From contig NW_024464918.1 in assembly GCF_017591425.1 (NCBI RefSeq), positions 8,430,001-8,494,000 on the forward strand: a stretch of DNA of 64,000 bases. Direction: 5' to 3'. Positions within the stretch are counted from its first letter, which is position 1. Each line of letters begins with the position of its first letter. Made by a program: the position numbers and the translations under genes. Shown here in pieces: positions 1 through 12,133 of the stretch. The notes beneath the pieces are model-generated. The model was not told the DNA's origin. It searched no databases and saw only the letters and a list, made by a program, of their open reading frames with translations. Source of the DNA: Ochotona curzoniae. Lineage: Eukaryota; Chordata; Mammalia; Lagomorpha; Ochotonidae.

Positions 1-189
1 AAAACTAACTTCTCTGTAGGAGATATGCATCAATAAATTCATTAATACATCGTGAACATTTTAACAAAATGAAAATCTAATATCTTGGTTCTCACCAAAG
101 AGATTTATCTTTTTAAAAAACACAAATATCTCTAATTTAATATCTTCTGGAGATATAATCAATATAGACAGATAGGAGAGAGCAAATAA

Positions 190-505
190 GTGCCTTTGTG
201 GTGGCTCAGGATGCTAATCCTCCACCTGCAAAACCAAAATCTCAGATGGGTGCCAGCTCATGACACATCTTCTCCACTTGCAGTCCAGCTTGTTGCATAT
301 GGACTACAAAGGCAGCAGAGAATGGTTCAAGTTCTTGGGCCCCTGGAAGATCCAAAAGAAGCTCCTGGCTCCTGGGTTTAGGTGGACTCACCTTTGGCTG
401 TTGCAGCTATTTGGGGAGTGAACCAGTGATGGAAGACCTCTTTCTCTGCTTTTCTCTGTAAATCTGCCTTTCAAATAAAAATAATTTTTTTCTTTAAAAA
501 GGTAA
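190..505 (+). repeat. CSINE (lagomorph tRNA-derived SINE), full length
   Basis: The body follows the CSINE order: a tRNA-like head, 'TGGTGGCTCAGGATGCTAAT', then 'GGCAGCAGAGAATGG', 'TTCTTGGGCCCCTGG', 'GAAGCTCCTGGCTCCTGG', 'TTTGGGGAGTGAACCAGTG' and 'ATGGAAGACCTC'. It ends in a pyrimidine stretch, AATAAAAATAA and an A-rich tail. CSINEs are short RNA polymerase III transcripts copied by L1 reverse transcriptase and have no coding role. The copy is moderately diverged. The 63-codon open frame inside it is a by-product of the repeat. Confidence 0.9.
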
Positions 506-2180
506 TAAAAGCACAAAATTGAAGTAATACATAAAACTATGTCTGTGTATAGATAAGATAATGCATCTGAAAATCCTAAAGATACTGATTATAAAATGTA
601 ATATAAATTCATAATCTAATAAACTAGCAGACTATTTAATTAACATCAAATACATACAGATGGACTTTATAGATTCTCAAAGATAACACAATTATAAAAG
701 ATAACTGTACGGAAAACATCTTATTTCAAGTAACAAACTTACAGACTAAAGAACTAGGAATAAAGTTGATACCATTGAATATACTACATCCATGTTATCT
801 TTATTGAATAGAAAATAGAAATAAAAACACAGAAGGCCAAACCATAAACTTAGGTTCATTCAATAATACAAAACATAGATTACTTTTATATGAACAAAAT
901 ATTTTCACCACAGTCATATCAACTTATCATCTAAATCTAGACTACTTCATTAAAATATATTATCCTTGTTTTTTAAAAAATGTACAGTATGGATGAATTG
1001 AAGAAAAATATGAGTAATGCAGTTCAAGATAGATGTTCCCAAGTTTGAAACCTGTGAGAAACCCTGCAAACCTTCATTCAAAAATTGTAGATAATGGTAC
1101 AGGTAATGATTAAGGATGGAAAAGTACAATTCAACACATGTACAAAGGAAAATATGGTGTTTTCCATGACATGTGAAATCCTTGGAAGAAAGAAATAAGT
1201 TAATCAACAATGTGGGGACAACTAGGGAGTCATCTATAGGACAAAACTAGATACTATACTTGACATCAGAATATCTACAAATACCTTCCCCTTTTTTAAA
1301 ACTATAAATAGTAGATAAAAATGCAAACTAATTATGCTAGAATAAGGAACTGAAAAAATCTTTTTAGCTTCTAAAGTGCAAAAGTAACACAAGACTCATT
1401 CATTGCCTTAAAACACACCACCACAAATAAACCACAAAGCTGGCCTGAGGGGAACATTATTTTAAGTGTAAATGGTGTATCTGCCTAGTACATAAAAAGT
1501 TCCAAATAGCACAAAACAAAATTGTAATAAAAACTGAGACTAAAAATATGAAGAAAGGTGCAGAAAGAATTAATCAAATGACACACAAATAAAAAATATG
1601 ATCAGTGCCATTCCTAAGACACTAACAAATTAAAATACAAAGAGATGCAATTTCTCACCTATTACATTGACAAAGATTCCAAAATTTTACAATATGGTCC
1701 ATTGGCAATGCTTTGGACAATCAGGTTCCTCTAAAACACTGTTGCAACAACTGCCAAAAAGTATAATTTCCACAAAGGAGAGGTTGGCAATACCAAACAA
1801 AACTGCAAATGCATTAACCCCACAACTCAGCAAACCTACTGTAGGATTTTATTCAGGACAGAACAAAAAATATCCAGTCAGGAAATGCCAGCATAAATGG
1901 TAATCATCCACAGGAATGCTCAAACAGAAAAAGCCTGGCCATAGTCCAAATATTCTGTGTCAGAAGAGTTGTTTAATGAACTACTGCATGCTCACCAAGT
2001 AGTGCATGACACAGTTATAAAAAATAGAGAACTAGTATTTGTGTACTTGTAGTTAATGACCATTAGGACACGGTAAATAAAATTTCAAAGATGTTGAAAA
2101 ATGGATCTGTACATATGCATTTGCTTATTTTAATATAAAAACTAGATAATGCAAAAGAAACAAAACATTAAAATTTTTCA
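506..2180 (+). mobile_element. Old L1 (L1M/L1ME-class) ORF2 3' half, decayed
   Basis: The stretch follows the order of the last third of L1 ORF2. 'AACTAGGAATAAAG' lies near 750. The region near 1,110-1,200 resembles the ORF2 part usually reading as a mutated 'caacaaatggtgctggaacaa'. Near 1,640-1,790 'GAGATGCAATTTCTCACCT', 'CATTGACAAAGATTCC' and a spaced 'TTGGCAATACC' match the old L1ME form. The area near 1,990-2,050 fits the 'tactgcagc...' part near the ORF2 end. Similarity is partial throughout and the reading frame is broken many times, so this is a fossil. The 5' junction touches the A-rich tail of the CSINE at 190-505, which may have inserted into this L1 or its edge. The subfamily name is tentative. 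Confidence 0.6.
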
Positions 2181-3230
2181 TTGACAAAGAATATGGATAT
2201 GGCAAAAGAGCCAGATTAATCAGAAAAGTTTTAATGTGTTTTTGTGTTATAAATCAGGCTGTTTTCTTTACTTATTTATAAAGCACAAATAAATCATGAG
2301 AAGTAATAAAAAAAATTGAATAGATAAAACTCTATATAATAAATCCCTAGACTAAAAGATGGAGAAAAATGTCCTAAACTTCACTTATCATTTTTATGTT
2401 TAATTGCACTTGGATAAATTATGATATGTAGCACACATCATATAGTATACAGAGAAGCATGTACTGCAATATTAAAAAAGGAAAGAAGTTTAAAAAAGGA
2501 GTTCTGTATTGACATATGTTACAAATATCACACATTGTTAAACACACACTACCTCTTTTTAGCACTGTGGAGAGAAATGAGCTATAAGCAGTAACAGCCA
2601 TGAGAATGACTACCATTGGTTTCTAAAATGCATTTCCTTCGAGGAGAACCTATATTCAGTGAAAACATTAGGTAAAAAGCAACAAAAAGGCTGGGATGAA
2701 CTAACATTAGTAAGCGAACTCAAGCAAATGAGAATTTAAGAAATTACTTCTTACTTCTATCTTCCAGTTTACAGAAAAGTTGAAAGGAAAAGTTAATTAC
2801 CCAGAGGTAGACACATAAATCCAAAACACAGCATACTAAACAGAAAAACGGGTTGGTTCTCTCCCAAAACTCGTATTCTTAGATGAAAAATATTTCATGA
2901 CTAATAAAATGAAACAAAGTAACCACATAGGATCTGTGAGTAGTCATTCGCTAATTATCAGTGTGAAGAAAGTTATATAAGACCATGGCAGAAGAAGCAG
3001 ATGACAAAACTTTTCTATGTTATGCATTAGATAGTATGAAACAAATATTATCAGATTCCATGGTTAGTGTTATCTTGGAGATTTTTCATATCATTACTAA
3101 ACAGAAACCAGAAGCACTAGCTGTTATTTAATTTTTCTTCTTACGTCTTTTTTTAAAGCTACTACTGGATTAATACACTGACAGGATGCTCTGAAATAGG
3201 ATTATTATTGACAAATTAACTCCAGGAAAA
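2181..3230. other. Unassigned AT-rich DNA
   Basis: I see no gene, known repeat or tandem structure here. The longest open frames are about 65 codons and have no recognisable domain. It may include further decayed L1, because it continues directly from the L1 fossil on its left. Confidence 0.5.
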
Positions 3231-3541
3231 CCTGGTGTGGTTGCCCCCCAGCTAAAGTTCTCTTCTTGCATGCACTAACATCCCATATGGGTGCTGGTTC
3301 CAATCCTGGCAGCTCCACTTTCTGGAAGCTCTTTGCTTGTGGCCTGGAAGGCAGTTGAGGACGGCCCAAAGCCTTGGGGCCCTGCCCCTATGTGGGAGAC
3401 CCGGAAGAAGCTCCTGGCTTTGCATTGGCTCAACTCTGGCCATTGCTGCCGCTCGGAGAGTGAATCAACAGACAGAAGATCTTCCTCTCTGTCGCTCCTT
3501 CTCTCTGTATATCTGATTTTATAATAAAAATAAAATAAAAT
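3231..3541 (+). repeat. CSINE, full length
   Basis: Diagnostic blocks seen in order are 'CATCCCATATGGGTGCTGG', 'GCTTGTGGCCTGGAAGGCAG', 'TGAGGACGGCCCAAAGCC', 'CTATGTGGGAGACCCGGAAG', 'GAGAGTGAATCAACAGACAG' and the 'CTGTATATCTG' tail before AATAAAAATAAAATAAAA. It is fairly intact, and several open frames of 63-99 codons on both strands lie inside it and are not genes. Confidence 0.92.
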
Positions 3542-3829
3542 TAATTCCATGTGCCACATTAACATTGAGAACAAGTGGTACCAAAGGGAGTGTGATGTCA
3601 GATTCAGAGCTGCTTCCCTAAGGAGTGTATACCATATCAGCTGAAATGGGCAATTATTTGTTTAATTTATATGTTATTTATCTTAAATAATTTAAAAGTA
3701 TTTTATATAATGAAGGTGAACAAGTTTCATTTACTCCACAATATAGTTTTAGGAGCTTAGTGATACTACGCACCATATCCTACTTCCTGATCATATTCCC
3801 CACGCATCTTCCTTCTTTATTCTATTTTA
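3542..3829. other. Unassigned spacer
   Basis: AT-rich DNA between a CSINE and an L1 fragment. I recognise no feature in it. Confidence 0.5.
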
Positions 3830-4520
3830 TTTTTTAATTTTGAAAGCGGTATATTTTTAGTTTTCTTCACAATTACAGGCTTGGTATTCCATTATGTACA
3901 GAATTCAATAAGCAGCAAGTAGAGAAAGAAAGAAAAAACTGCTTCAAAAGAGTAAAGATAAAGGCTGTACAGCAATGAAAAGTCACAATGTCAATTTCAT
4001 TCATATAAATTACACTTTTGTACTTTGTGTATCAGTTATCATAGATCAGGAAAACATATAATATTAGTCTTTTGTGGACTGGCTTATTTCATTAGGCATT
4101 AGAGCTTCCAGTTGTCTCCACTTAGTTCCAAAAGACAGGATTTCCCTCACTGTTTTGTCTGAGCCATATTCCCTAGTGTGTATATGTATGGCACACACAC
4201 ATACAAATACCATTTTCTCATCCAGTTCTCAGCTGATGGACATCAGCTCATCTATCATGAACTGAGCTGCAATATACGTGGATATATACATAACTCTCAC
4301 AACCTGACTAATTTCCCAGGAGTGGGATGGCTTTGTCGCATGGTAGGTCTATTTTCAGAACTCTGAGGAAACTCCACGCTGTCCTCAATAAAGACTGGAC
4401 TAGTTTATATCCCCAGGAACAGCGGATTTGGGTACCTTTACCCCTATTTCCTCACAAGCCTTTATAATTTTTTGATGGAAACTTCACTGTGAATTTTATT
4501 TGCACTTCCCTGATTGCTAG
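3830..4520 (-). mobile_element. L1 3' end (ORF2 C-terminal coding to 3' part), antisense
   Basis: Read on the plus strand this is the antisense of the L1 ORF2 end. Blocks in order are 'GGACTGGCTTATTTCATTAG' near 4,077, 'AAAAGACAGGATTTCC' near 4,129, 'TCTCAGCTGATGGACATCAG' near 4,226, 'GAGCTGCAATATACGTGGAT' near 4,263, 'CCAGGAGTGGGATGGCTTTG' near 4,316 and 'TTTGCACTTCCCTGATTGCT' near 4,500. The 3' end of the element is on the low-coordinate side. The similarity is better than in the L1 at 506-2,180, so this copy may be younger. The frame is broken and it is not functional. Confidence 0.8.
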
Positions 4521-5987
4521 TGATTCACTGTAACTAAAAGGAAGAAGAAAACAACTAAGGGGCCCAAGAGACAGGAAGCAATTAGAACATATACATCCGT
4601 CATTATGGTTATCATGGGTTGGTTCCAAGCGCCTTTCAAATTAGTATGATTAAAATTCCCAGAGACAATTGGGCTCAGCATAGGGTCCTTGCTGTGTTGT
4701 TCAGTCTCCCGGACAGCCAACAATCGTGTGAACTCTATGGTAGGATTGCTACTCTGGAAAACAAAGCCAAAGCCGACTCAGACAGGAAACGCCTCTCTGG
4801 GACGCTAAAAATCTCAGAGGTTTTCCATCAAGAATCTTTACACTTTTTCATACATGTGCATCATAAGAATTTTGCAAGGAATTTTGGCTTTGAGTTTTTG
4901 ATTTATTACTTATACATTAAAGTAGTTTTAGTTAAATAATGTATAGTAGTTTACAGTGAGACTGAGTGGAAAAGACAAAGGATTTCTTCATATACCCGAT
5001 GCCACATGAGCACAATCGCGCATATTTTAAAGAACCCACATGAGCAATTGCTTCCACCATTGATATCTCAAACCACAGTGTTCTGTGAACCTACTGATGA
5101 ATCTGTTACTGAGATCTAGCACTGTACAGGCTCCAGGTGTGGAACCCTGGCACGGAACACAGAAACAAAAAGGCCCCTTCCAACCTCTCCTCACCCTACT
5201 TCCTTAAACCTGGCCATACACCCTAAAATTCTCACTCTGAATTTCTATTGTCCTTCTTCCTCGAGGGTTCCCACGCAACAGTTTTCATGCCCTGAATTGA
5301 AAGGAAAGCAATGCTACATAGCATTGCCAGGGAGAATATGAACAGGCTTGCTACATTACATTCAAGTATATTACCATCACATAACACCTGTTGTCATGCA
5401 ACCACAATGCATCAGTTCTGAGGCTGTCATTGCATTTCTAAATGCTCTTTTGACATGTAAAACCTACATTAAATAAACTGATAACAGTTTCCCTTGTTAA
5501 TCTGCACTACATTATTGGGGTTTCAGTTATGAAATAGGACATGGCTGAGGATAACATGAATTTATGTCCTACAACACACTGACACACACTTAGCACCCTT
5601 AAGACTTTAGTTTATATTTGGGTTCACTCTCAGTGTTGTATATGCTATGTATTGTACCCACCACTGTATTATACAGAACATTTTTGCTGCTCTGGAAGTC
5701 CGCTGAGCTATAGCTGTCATAATAATTGGCAATAATCTATGGCAATGCAAGATCCTCTGGTGGTCTTCAGAGTTTTGTGTTTCTAGAAATCCATTTAGTT
5801 CGAATGGTACAGTATGACTGTACCATTCTCAGATGGCACTGTTTCTCTTTGAATGAAATGAATCTAAGTTTGAAGAAGCATATCTTTTAGGTTGACATCT
5901 AAAATTTTTTCATCAAAAGTTTGAATTGCTTTAAAGCAAACAACTCCAATGATATTGAGAACAGTGATGCTTTAAAATAAAACTGCT
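4521..5987. other. Unassigned DNA with one short perfect hairpin
   Basis: No gene or known repeat recognised. The longest frame is 106 codons (4,619-4,939) with no visible domain. A perfect inverted repeat with 12-bp arms sits at 5,802-5,828 and is listed separately. Confidence 0.5.
5802..5828. repeat. Perfect inverted repeat, 12-bp arms, 3-bp loop
   Basis: The arms are GAATGGTACAGT (5,802-5,813) and its exact reverse complement (5,817-5,828), with ATG between. It could form a small hairpin or cruciform or be a chance palindrome. There is no flanking repeat that explains it. Confidence 0.9.
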
Positions 5988-6281
5988 GGGCCAGGCACAC
6001 TGGCTCAATTGGCTAATCCTTCACCTCTAAGTACCAGGATCCCCTATGGACAGTTAATGCTTCGGCAGCCCCACTTCCCATCCAGCTCTGTGCTTGTGGC
6101 CTGGGAAAGCAGTAGAGAATGGCCCAAAGCCTTGGGTCCTTCACCCACATGGGAGACTTGAAAGAAGCTCCTGGCTCCTGATCAGCTCAGTTCTGACCAC
6201 TGTGGCTACTTAGACAGTAAACCAACAGATGGCAGATCGTTCTCTGCCTTTCCAATAAAGATAAATAAATCTAAAAAAAAA
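5988..6281 (+). repeat. CSINE, full length
   Basis: It begins 'GGGCCAGGCACACTGGCTCA' and runs through 'CCCCACTTCCCATCCAGCTC', 'GCTTGTGGCCTGGGAAAGCA', 'CCTTGGGTCCTTCACCCACA' and 'GAAGAAGCTCCTGGCTCCTG'. It ends 'CTTTCCAATAAAGATAAATA' with an A tail. Confidence 0.92.
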
Positions 6282-7084
6282 GTAGAACTGTAATTTGTTA
6301 TAAGTTTACCTTCAAAAATAATGAAACCATTATAAAACTGTAAATAGGAGTGCAAGCCACAGACATTTTATTTAACTGGTTGAGATTGGATATAGACTAC
6401 AACCAATTCAAAGGAGAGTCCAAAGAACAGATACAGTTGTAAAATGGGGATGTTGCAAGAAATATGCACAGGGAGGCCAAATTTTTGTTCTATAGAGAAA
6501 GGAGGATTGTGCTTCTACTGGAAAGAATCCATTATAACAACAGGTAAGAAGGACCTCCCCTTGTTACCCATCACTTACACAACTGTAACTTGTTTTAAAT
6601 GTATGCGCAGAATTTTAAACCCTGCGTATACCTGTATTTAGGCATACATTCAAAATACCAATCTTCTTTTTAAGTTCTCTCATGTTTTTACATTTCTACA
6701 TTAATATTTATATTTTATTATGTTTGCTTATGCATAATATTCACTAGATTTCATTTTGTCTAAAATAACTGATGTGATCTTTAAAAAGTCCACAGAAAGC
6801 TTACATCATAAACAATGAATCATTTCCAAACTTTTACATCAAAATAAACACATCCACAAGCATCCTGAAGTTTCCTTACATGTACTCAAATTAACATTTC
6901 AATTTCATTCATAATTTAATACTAACACACAGTAAGTATTGGGACGGTCATAGGATCTAATCATTAACAAAGTTGGGAGAATTTAATATTGCGACCAACA
7001 TTATATAATGGGTCCATCTCTGTGTGTGTCTGTACGTACACACTTTTGCATATGCTTGAGGGCAGTGGAGCACGGGGAGGGTCT
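6282..7084. other. Unassigned AT-rich DNA
   Basis: No recognised repeat and no credible coding frame; the longest frame is 65 codons at 6,444-6,641. Confidence 0.5.
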
Positions 7085-7365
7085 GGCCAATCATTTTGGG
7101 TGTCTGCATATCAGACTGTTTGTTTTAGGGCTCAGTTCCACTCCTGATTCTAGCTTCCTCCTAACGTGCCCCTAGGGAAGAGGCAGGTGACAACTGAGCT
7201 AGTTACGTTTCAATCACCCACATGGGAGATCTGAAATGGTTCCCACATTGAACTTTGACCTGGTCCAACCACAGCTGGTATGGAGCTGGAAGAGTATGTC
7301 AGGATAGAGGAGCTCTCTTCGTCTACCTGCGTCTGTGTCTGTGTCTCCCCAAAATAAATAAGTAT
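7085..7365 (+). repeat. Old CSINE subfamily, diverged
   Basis: This copy belongs to the older layout with 'AGCTTCCTCCTAACGTGCCC', a 'GGCAGGTGACAACTGAGCTA' block, 'CACCCACATGGGAGATCTG' and a 'TGTCTCCCCAAAATAAATAA' tail. The arrangement 'cttcctgctaatgtgc... gcaggtgatggctcaa' is typical of the old branch and differs from the young branch at 40,251-40,591. The left boundary is uncertain. Confidence 0.65.
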
Positions 7366-7667
7366 GCACACATGAAAAGAAGCAGAGGAATTTAGACAAC
7401 TATTACATATACACAAAGCCCAGTTTTACTGAAAATACATGTTTTGATGAGATAGATTAGAGGATTGAGAAAATCATTTTGGTTTTCAACATCAGTTACA
7501 TGGATACTCTCACAGGTCTTTTGTCATTCCAATCATTTTCTCCATGCTCAGCAATACAAGCAGAAGATCTAGGACACGGGAGAGAAAAGATGTCTTCTTT
7601 AGCAAATTTGGACAAGGTAACATGATAGAGAATATGGAGTGTATAAAGGTAAAAACAGATTTGCACA
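7366..7667. other. Unassigned spacer before a purine tract
   Basis: Nothing recognised in about 300 bases of AT-rich DNA. Confidence 0.5.
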
Positions 7668-7780
7668 AAAAAGAAGGAAGGAAGGAAGGAAAGAAAGAAA
7701 GAAAGAAGGAAGGAAGGAAGGAAGGAAGAAAGAAAAAAAGAAAGAAAGAAAAAAAGAAAGAAAGAAAAAAAGAAAGGAAA
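7668..7780 (+). repeat. Purine-only microsatellite (GAAA/GGAA)n
   Basis: About 110 bases on the plus strand contain only A and G, made of mixed GGAA, GAAA and A-run units. There is no pyrimidine interruption. The lysine/arginine-rich frames on the plus strand (110 and 99 codons) and the phenylalanine/serine-rich frame on the minus strand are products of this tract and are not genes. Confidence 0.95.
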
Positions 7781-8149
7781 GTAATGCCTATAAAATGTTC
7801 ATGCTTGTGGACTTCAAGGAAAGTCTTCATGAAGACTCAGGAGTCCACGTGCCTAAATCAAAAGCTGCTACCCTAAACCATCAAAGGCCAATTCAATCAG
7901 GATCATCTACTCAGATTTTTCCTTGTTCTTCCCCATAGTTTTCCCTTTTATTCACAATGCATTTACTGACAACTAAAAGCAAAAATAAAAACCAAAACAC
8001 TTCATTACCAAGAAAATTTTTGAGCATTTCTTCAAGTGTGTCGAGTGTAGAGTTTTCATGTGGCACTCAAACTTTCATAAATTTTCACTGTTCTGAAAGT
8101 GTTTCCTGTGGCCAGGAAAACAGCACTATTTAAACATCAGTAGAGTTAA
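7781..8149. other. Unassigned spacer
   Basis: No feature recognised between the purine tract and a MIR copy. Confidence 0.5.
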
Positions 8150-8365
8150 CAAGATTACTCACATTATGTCAGTCAGTGTGCTGAGACACAGTATTTGTTC
8201 CTCATACATCTTAATCAGAATTTTACAGGTGAGGGTACCAAGCTTGGTGTAGCACAACAGTATTGCTTGTCCAAGGTCATACATCTAGCCAAATAAGTTA
8301 CAGTACATATACCTAGATTTCAAATTTTACTCTGCCATTCATTGTACTATATCATCTTAGTTGCT
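8150..8365 (-). repeat. MIR SINE, antisense
   Basis: Antisense MIR landmarks are 'CAGTCAGTGTGCTGAGACAC' near 8,171, 'TTTTACAGGTGAGGGTACCA' near 8,220 and the core 'TTGTCCAAGGTCATACATCT' near 8,267. A tail fits the antisense of the MIR 5' part. MIR is a mammal-wide fossil tRNA-derived SINE with no coding capacity. Confidence 0.7.
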
Positions 8366-8469
8366 TTGTTTTCAAGTTGAAACTTTATTCTCCTATGTTT
8401 TAGGGATTCTACTATTCTTCACAGCATAGTCAATACTTTTTTATCATGAGTCTGAATGAAACAAGTTTA

Positions 8470-8505
8470 TTGTGTGTGTGTGCGTGTGTGTGTGTGTGTG
8501 TGTGC
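8470..8505 (+). repeat. (TG)n microsatellite
   Basis: About 18 TG units with one GC interruption. It ends in an alternating TGCGCATGC motif, which is purine/pyrimidine alternating DNA. Confidence 0.95.
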
Positions 8506-11500
8506 GCATGCTCGCATGCTTTTCAATTACTTTGCCTCTAAAATATTTGAATTGAAAGAGGTGATTTTGCGGTATTCTTCCAGCACTAAATCTCTGTGGT
8601 TCCATAATTTCTTCAGTCGACAGCTTTTTGGAAACATTTCATATAAAACAATTACTAGAGCAACAAAACCAATCTTCTAATCTTTTCCTTTCTGGCTGGT
8701 AAAAACAGCTTTTCCAAACTGAAGTCTGCTGTAATTTTATTCTGCTTCTTGCTTCTTGCACTCCTGTCTCCTCCCAACTTTGTCTGTTATAAGCTGCTTC
8801 TTTATTTTCTTACCAGTCCTTCCTCTTTAGTGGTCACTGATTTGCAAAGAGTCAAGGAGGCCTGCCAACCAATTATTTTGAAAGTCAGCTCTAATACTTG
8901 TTAACCTTTTCAGCAAGGGAAGGCTCATATTATCAGCAAAGGCACTGGCTTTTCATAGCACTTGTTTTCTCAAGAAATGCCTTGAAAAGAGAGAAGAGGC
9001 CTCTAAAATATTTCCTCACTCTTCTGCCTTGATACTTGAAATGCGTGCTACTGCAGTCTTTCCCACACATGCGATTCTAGTAGTCCTAAAAGGTTCATAT
9101 GGGAAGGGTGTCAGGAGAGAGACTTGGCTGTAGAGGAAAAGCAGAGGAAACTGTAATCACTTCTGAAGTTATTAAAATGATTTCACTTAAATAAGCACTT
9201 CTCTCGATCATGGAGACTCTGGGGTAACAGTAGCGACTAGGTAAATAGTGAATTCAGAGATGGGAGAGAGACTAATGAAATCATGAGTGGAAGAACTCTT
9301 GGGAGGCAGGGAAGGGCCTGAGGCCATTCTGGTGACATGACAAATGGAACTGGGAACTTTGCCTACTTAGCAATTTCTCCCAAGGCCAGCCTATCTATGG
9401 GGGTCAACTTCTTCAACCCTAGACTTGCAGATCTGATTACACTGAAACCACATAGGATAGTTGCGTTTTTTTCCCAATACCAGAATATCTCCAGTGAAGG
9501 AGATCCAATCACCTTGGTCCAGAGACAATTTATCACACACTACTACACATTTTTGAAAGCATAAATACCCAAGCTAGACCCTAATGACAACTCTTCATAG
9601 ACCACATTACTGCCATCGTTGGAGATGAACCAGCTGCTGTACAAGCAATAAAGACACAAACCCCTTGTTCTCTTGCAAATTGAGCTGTGAAAATCTGCTA
9701 CAAAATTCCATGGTGATTTTTCAACAAAAGCAAAGTCTCTGCATGTTCAGCTCCATCTTTCACCAAAAGCACCAAGATTCTTAATACAAAAAAAGAAAAA
9801 TTTTAACTAAAATAATCCTCAGACACACACATCTGTAACATAACACCCATAAAACCCCTACTAATAACCAAATTTCAGCTCTCTTTGAAGGGCAAAAATT
9901 AGAAGAGGCACTGGGTAAGGGAGGTAGCACATCAAAAACAGGGGGCCGATTAAACACTGTGGAAATATTTAGTGGTGTGTGTACAAACATACAAAAGCAC
10001 TCAGTCAAAACTATTGCCTTAGAATCAACAAGGGGTATGATTATGCCATATTTATGTACACGTCACAATCTATCCAGATATGCAAATGATTCCTAACAGA
10101 TACAAAACAATATAAAACATGTGCACCTATCCAGAAATATGTGTACGTGTCTTGAAAAATGCTCGCGGGCTCCATCTAACCCAAGAACAGCCTGATTTAT
10201 TAGAAGCTACCATATCTTTATGTAAGGGGCAACAGCTTTTGCATGAGTGGCAAGATCCTACATTTAAAATATGCACCAGCATGCAAAATTAAAAGAGATG
10301 AAAGTCCTCATTACTCTGTTCACCTATAGAGGAAAATATTAGCACACTGCTTTAATTGACTTTTTCTATGATCCGTTTTTGAAAGTAAATCAGGAAAATT
10401 TAAAATATCACCAGAGGAAGTCAAGTCATAGACACACAGTGTTAGATTCCATATTTTAGCCTTTTACGGTCAAAGGCTTCATTTTCATTTGTCATATTTC
10501 TTTTAAAAAAAATAGAGAGTCAATCATTTTAGGTGATTCTTTTTTAAATCTAATACCACGTTCATACAGCAAGCCCTAATGAGTCCACTACGAATAAACA
10601 AATTAGTTTCCAGGATTTATTGTGCATTAATTAATCAAACTAATAGTATTGTATAATGTGCAATAGATGAAAATTAGCTCTAAGTACAACACTCACATAC
10701 AAGAAGGGAACCAAAGAAAAACACAGAGTAGTAAAGAAAAACCAGTTTCTACAAATAGAGGTTCAATAATCCCACTTTTCCATGTTGCTTAGGAGTATTC
10801 AACAGTAAAGAGTACTTTCCAAGTTGCCTTTATGACTGAGGTATCTATGGAGACAGGAGCATGAGTGAGAAGAAAGCAGCTAGGACAAGCAGGAACACTG
10901 GATCTGAAAGAGTTAGCAAACCTTGACCTGCTTAGTGTTTCTGTATGATTTAAGAGCAAGTACATTTTCCCCACATTTTTAAATGGCTGATAAAAAGGTA
11001 ATATTTTACTGCACATGGTAAGCATAGGAATTCAAACTGAAATGTCCATTAATGTCTGGTCTGTTGATGATTCTCTGCTGTGATAGAATATGGAAAAGTG
11101 CTGATTGAAAGCAAATACATTCACTCTGTGGCTCTTGGCAGATAACATGCTCAAGTACATACATGGTAAGATTATCTATCTCAAGTCCTAGAGCAAACCT
11201 GAGGCTCTCTCTGATGTGATGTACTGGAATACAGAACATCACTTACTGTCCTTCCTGCAAAAATTATCATTCTGCATTTGAGAAAAGCGAAAACAAACTC
11301 AAATGGAGAGAAACACAGATACGCCCACCAATACTTTTCAAAAAAAAGTTAAGGTCACAAAATACCCAGACTGAAGAACTGATTTAGAATGTAGGACAGA
11401 GACGATAAAACAGAAATTCAACATGTGACCTCAGATTGTAATGTACAAATACCAGACACCTGTCTCCTTTTTGCTCTAAAGGATTTTATTGCAAACACTG

Positions 11501-11810
11501 ATTGAAAGTTGAATAAATTTTGGAGACTAGCAATTGTACTGTATAGTTGGTTGTCTGTTTTTGCTAAGAAGATGCCATTAGTTTTACGAATAAGCAAAGA
11601 AATATTTGAGAATAAATGGTTTCTAAGTGTACCACATACTATCAATTATTTATAGAAATGTGAATTAGGTATAAAACAAACATGCATACATACACAATCA
11701 CGAGTGATTCAATTATAAAAATATATTCTGAGACATTTGTAATGATATGACTCAAAATTAAGGTGCACATTTATATAAGCTAAGGTAGCTACAACCTTGC
11801 TGGGAAATAG
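8506..11810. other. Unassigned 3.3-kb interval
   Basis: I recognise no gene or repeat family here. The open frames (75-78 codons) are what random AT-rich DNA gives. The segment near 9,600-9,660 has 'CAAGCAATAAAGACACAAAC', which looks superficially like a retroviral LTR polyadenylation area, but I could find no matching LTR ends. The interval may hold decayed elements too old to see by eye. Confidence 0.5.
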
Positions 11811-12133
11811 TCTTTTTTTAAAGATTTATTTATTTTTATTGGAAAGGCTGATATGCAGGGAGGAGAAGAGATGGCAGAGAGGAAGATCTTCCATCTGTTG
11901 GTTTACTCCCTAAATGGCCGCAATGGCCAGAGCTGTGCTGACCCAAAGCCAGGAGCCAGGAGCTTCTTCTGGGTCTCCAACTTGGGTGTAAGGCCCATCC
12001 TCAACTGCTTTCCCAGGCCACAAGTAGGGAGCTAAATAGGAAGCAGGGCGGCTGGGATTAGAACCAGCACTCATATGGGATCCCGGCATGTGCAAGGCAA
12101 CGACGTTAGCCAGTAGGCTAACATGCCGTAACC
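11811..12133 (-). repeat. CSINE, full length, antisense
   Basis: It starts with the antisense tail 'AAGATTTATTTATTTTTATT', then 'AGAGGAAGATCTTCCATCTG', 'CCAGGAGCTTCTTCTGGGTC', 'ACTGCTTTCCCAGGCCACAA' and 'AGAACCAGCACTCATATGGG'. It closes in the reversed tRNA-like head. It is well preserved. Confidence 0.93.

Noticed and set aside
7510..7938. Three open frames of 99-110 codons around a lysine/phenylalanine-rich stretch
   Set aside because: They are translations of the purine-only microsatellite.
9600..9660. AATAAAG with a 'CAAGCAATAAAGACACAAAC' context, LTR-like
   Set aside because: No TG/CA ends, TATA box or duplication could be found around it.
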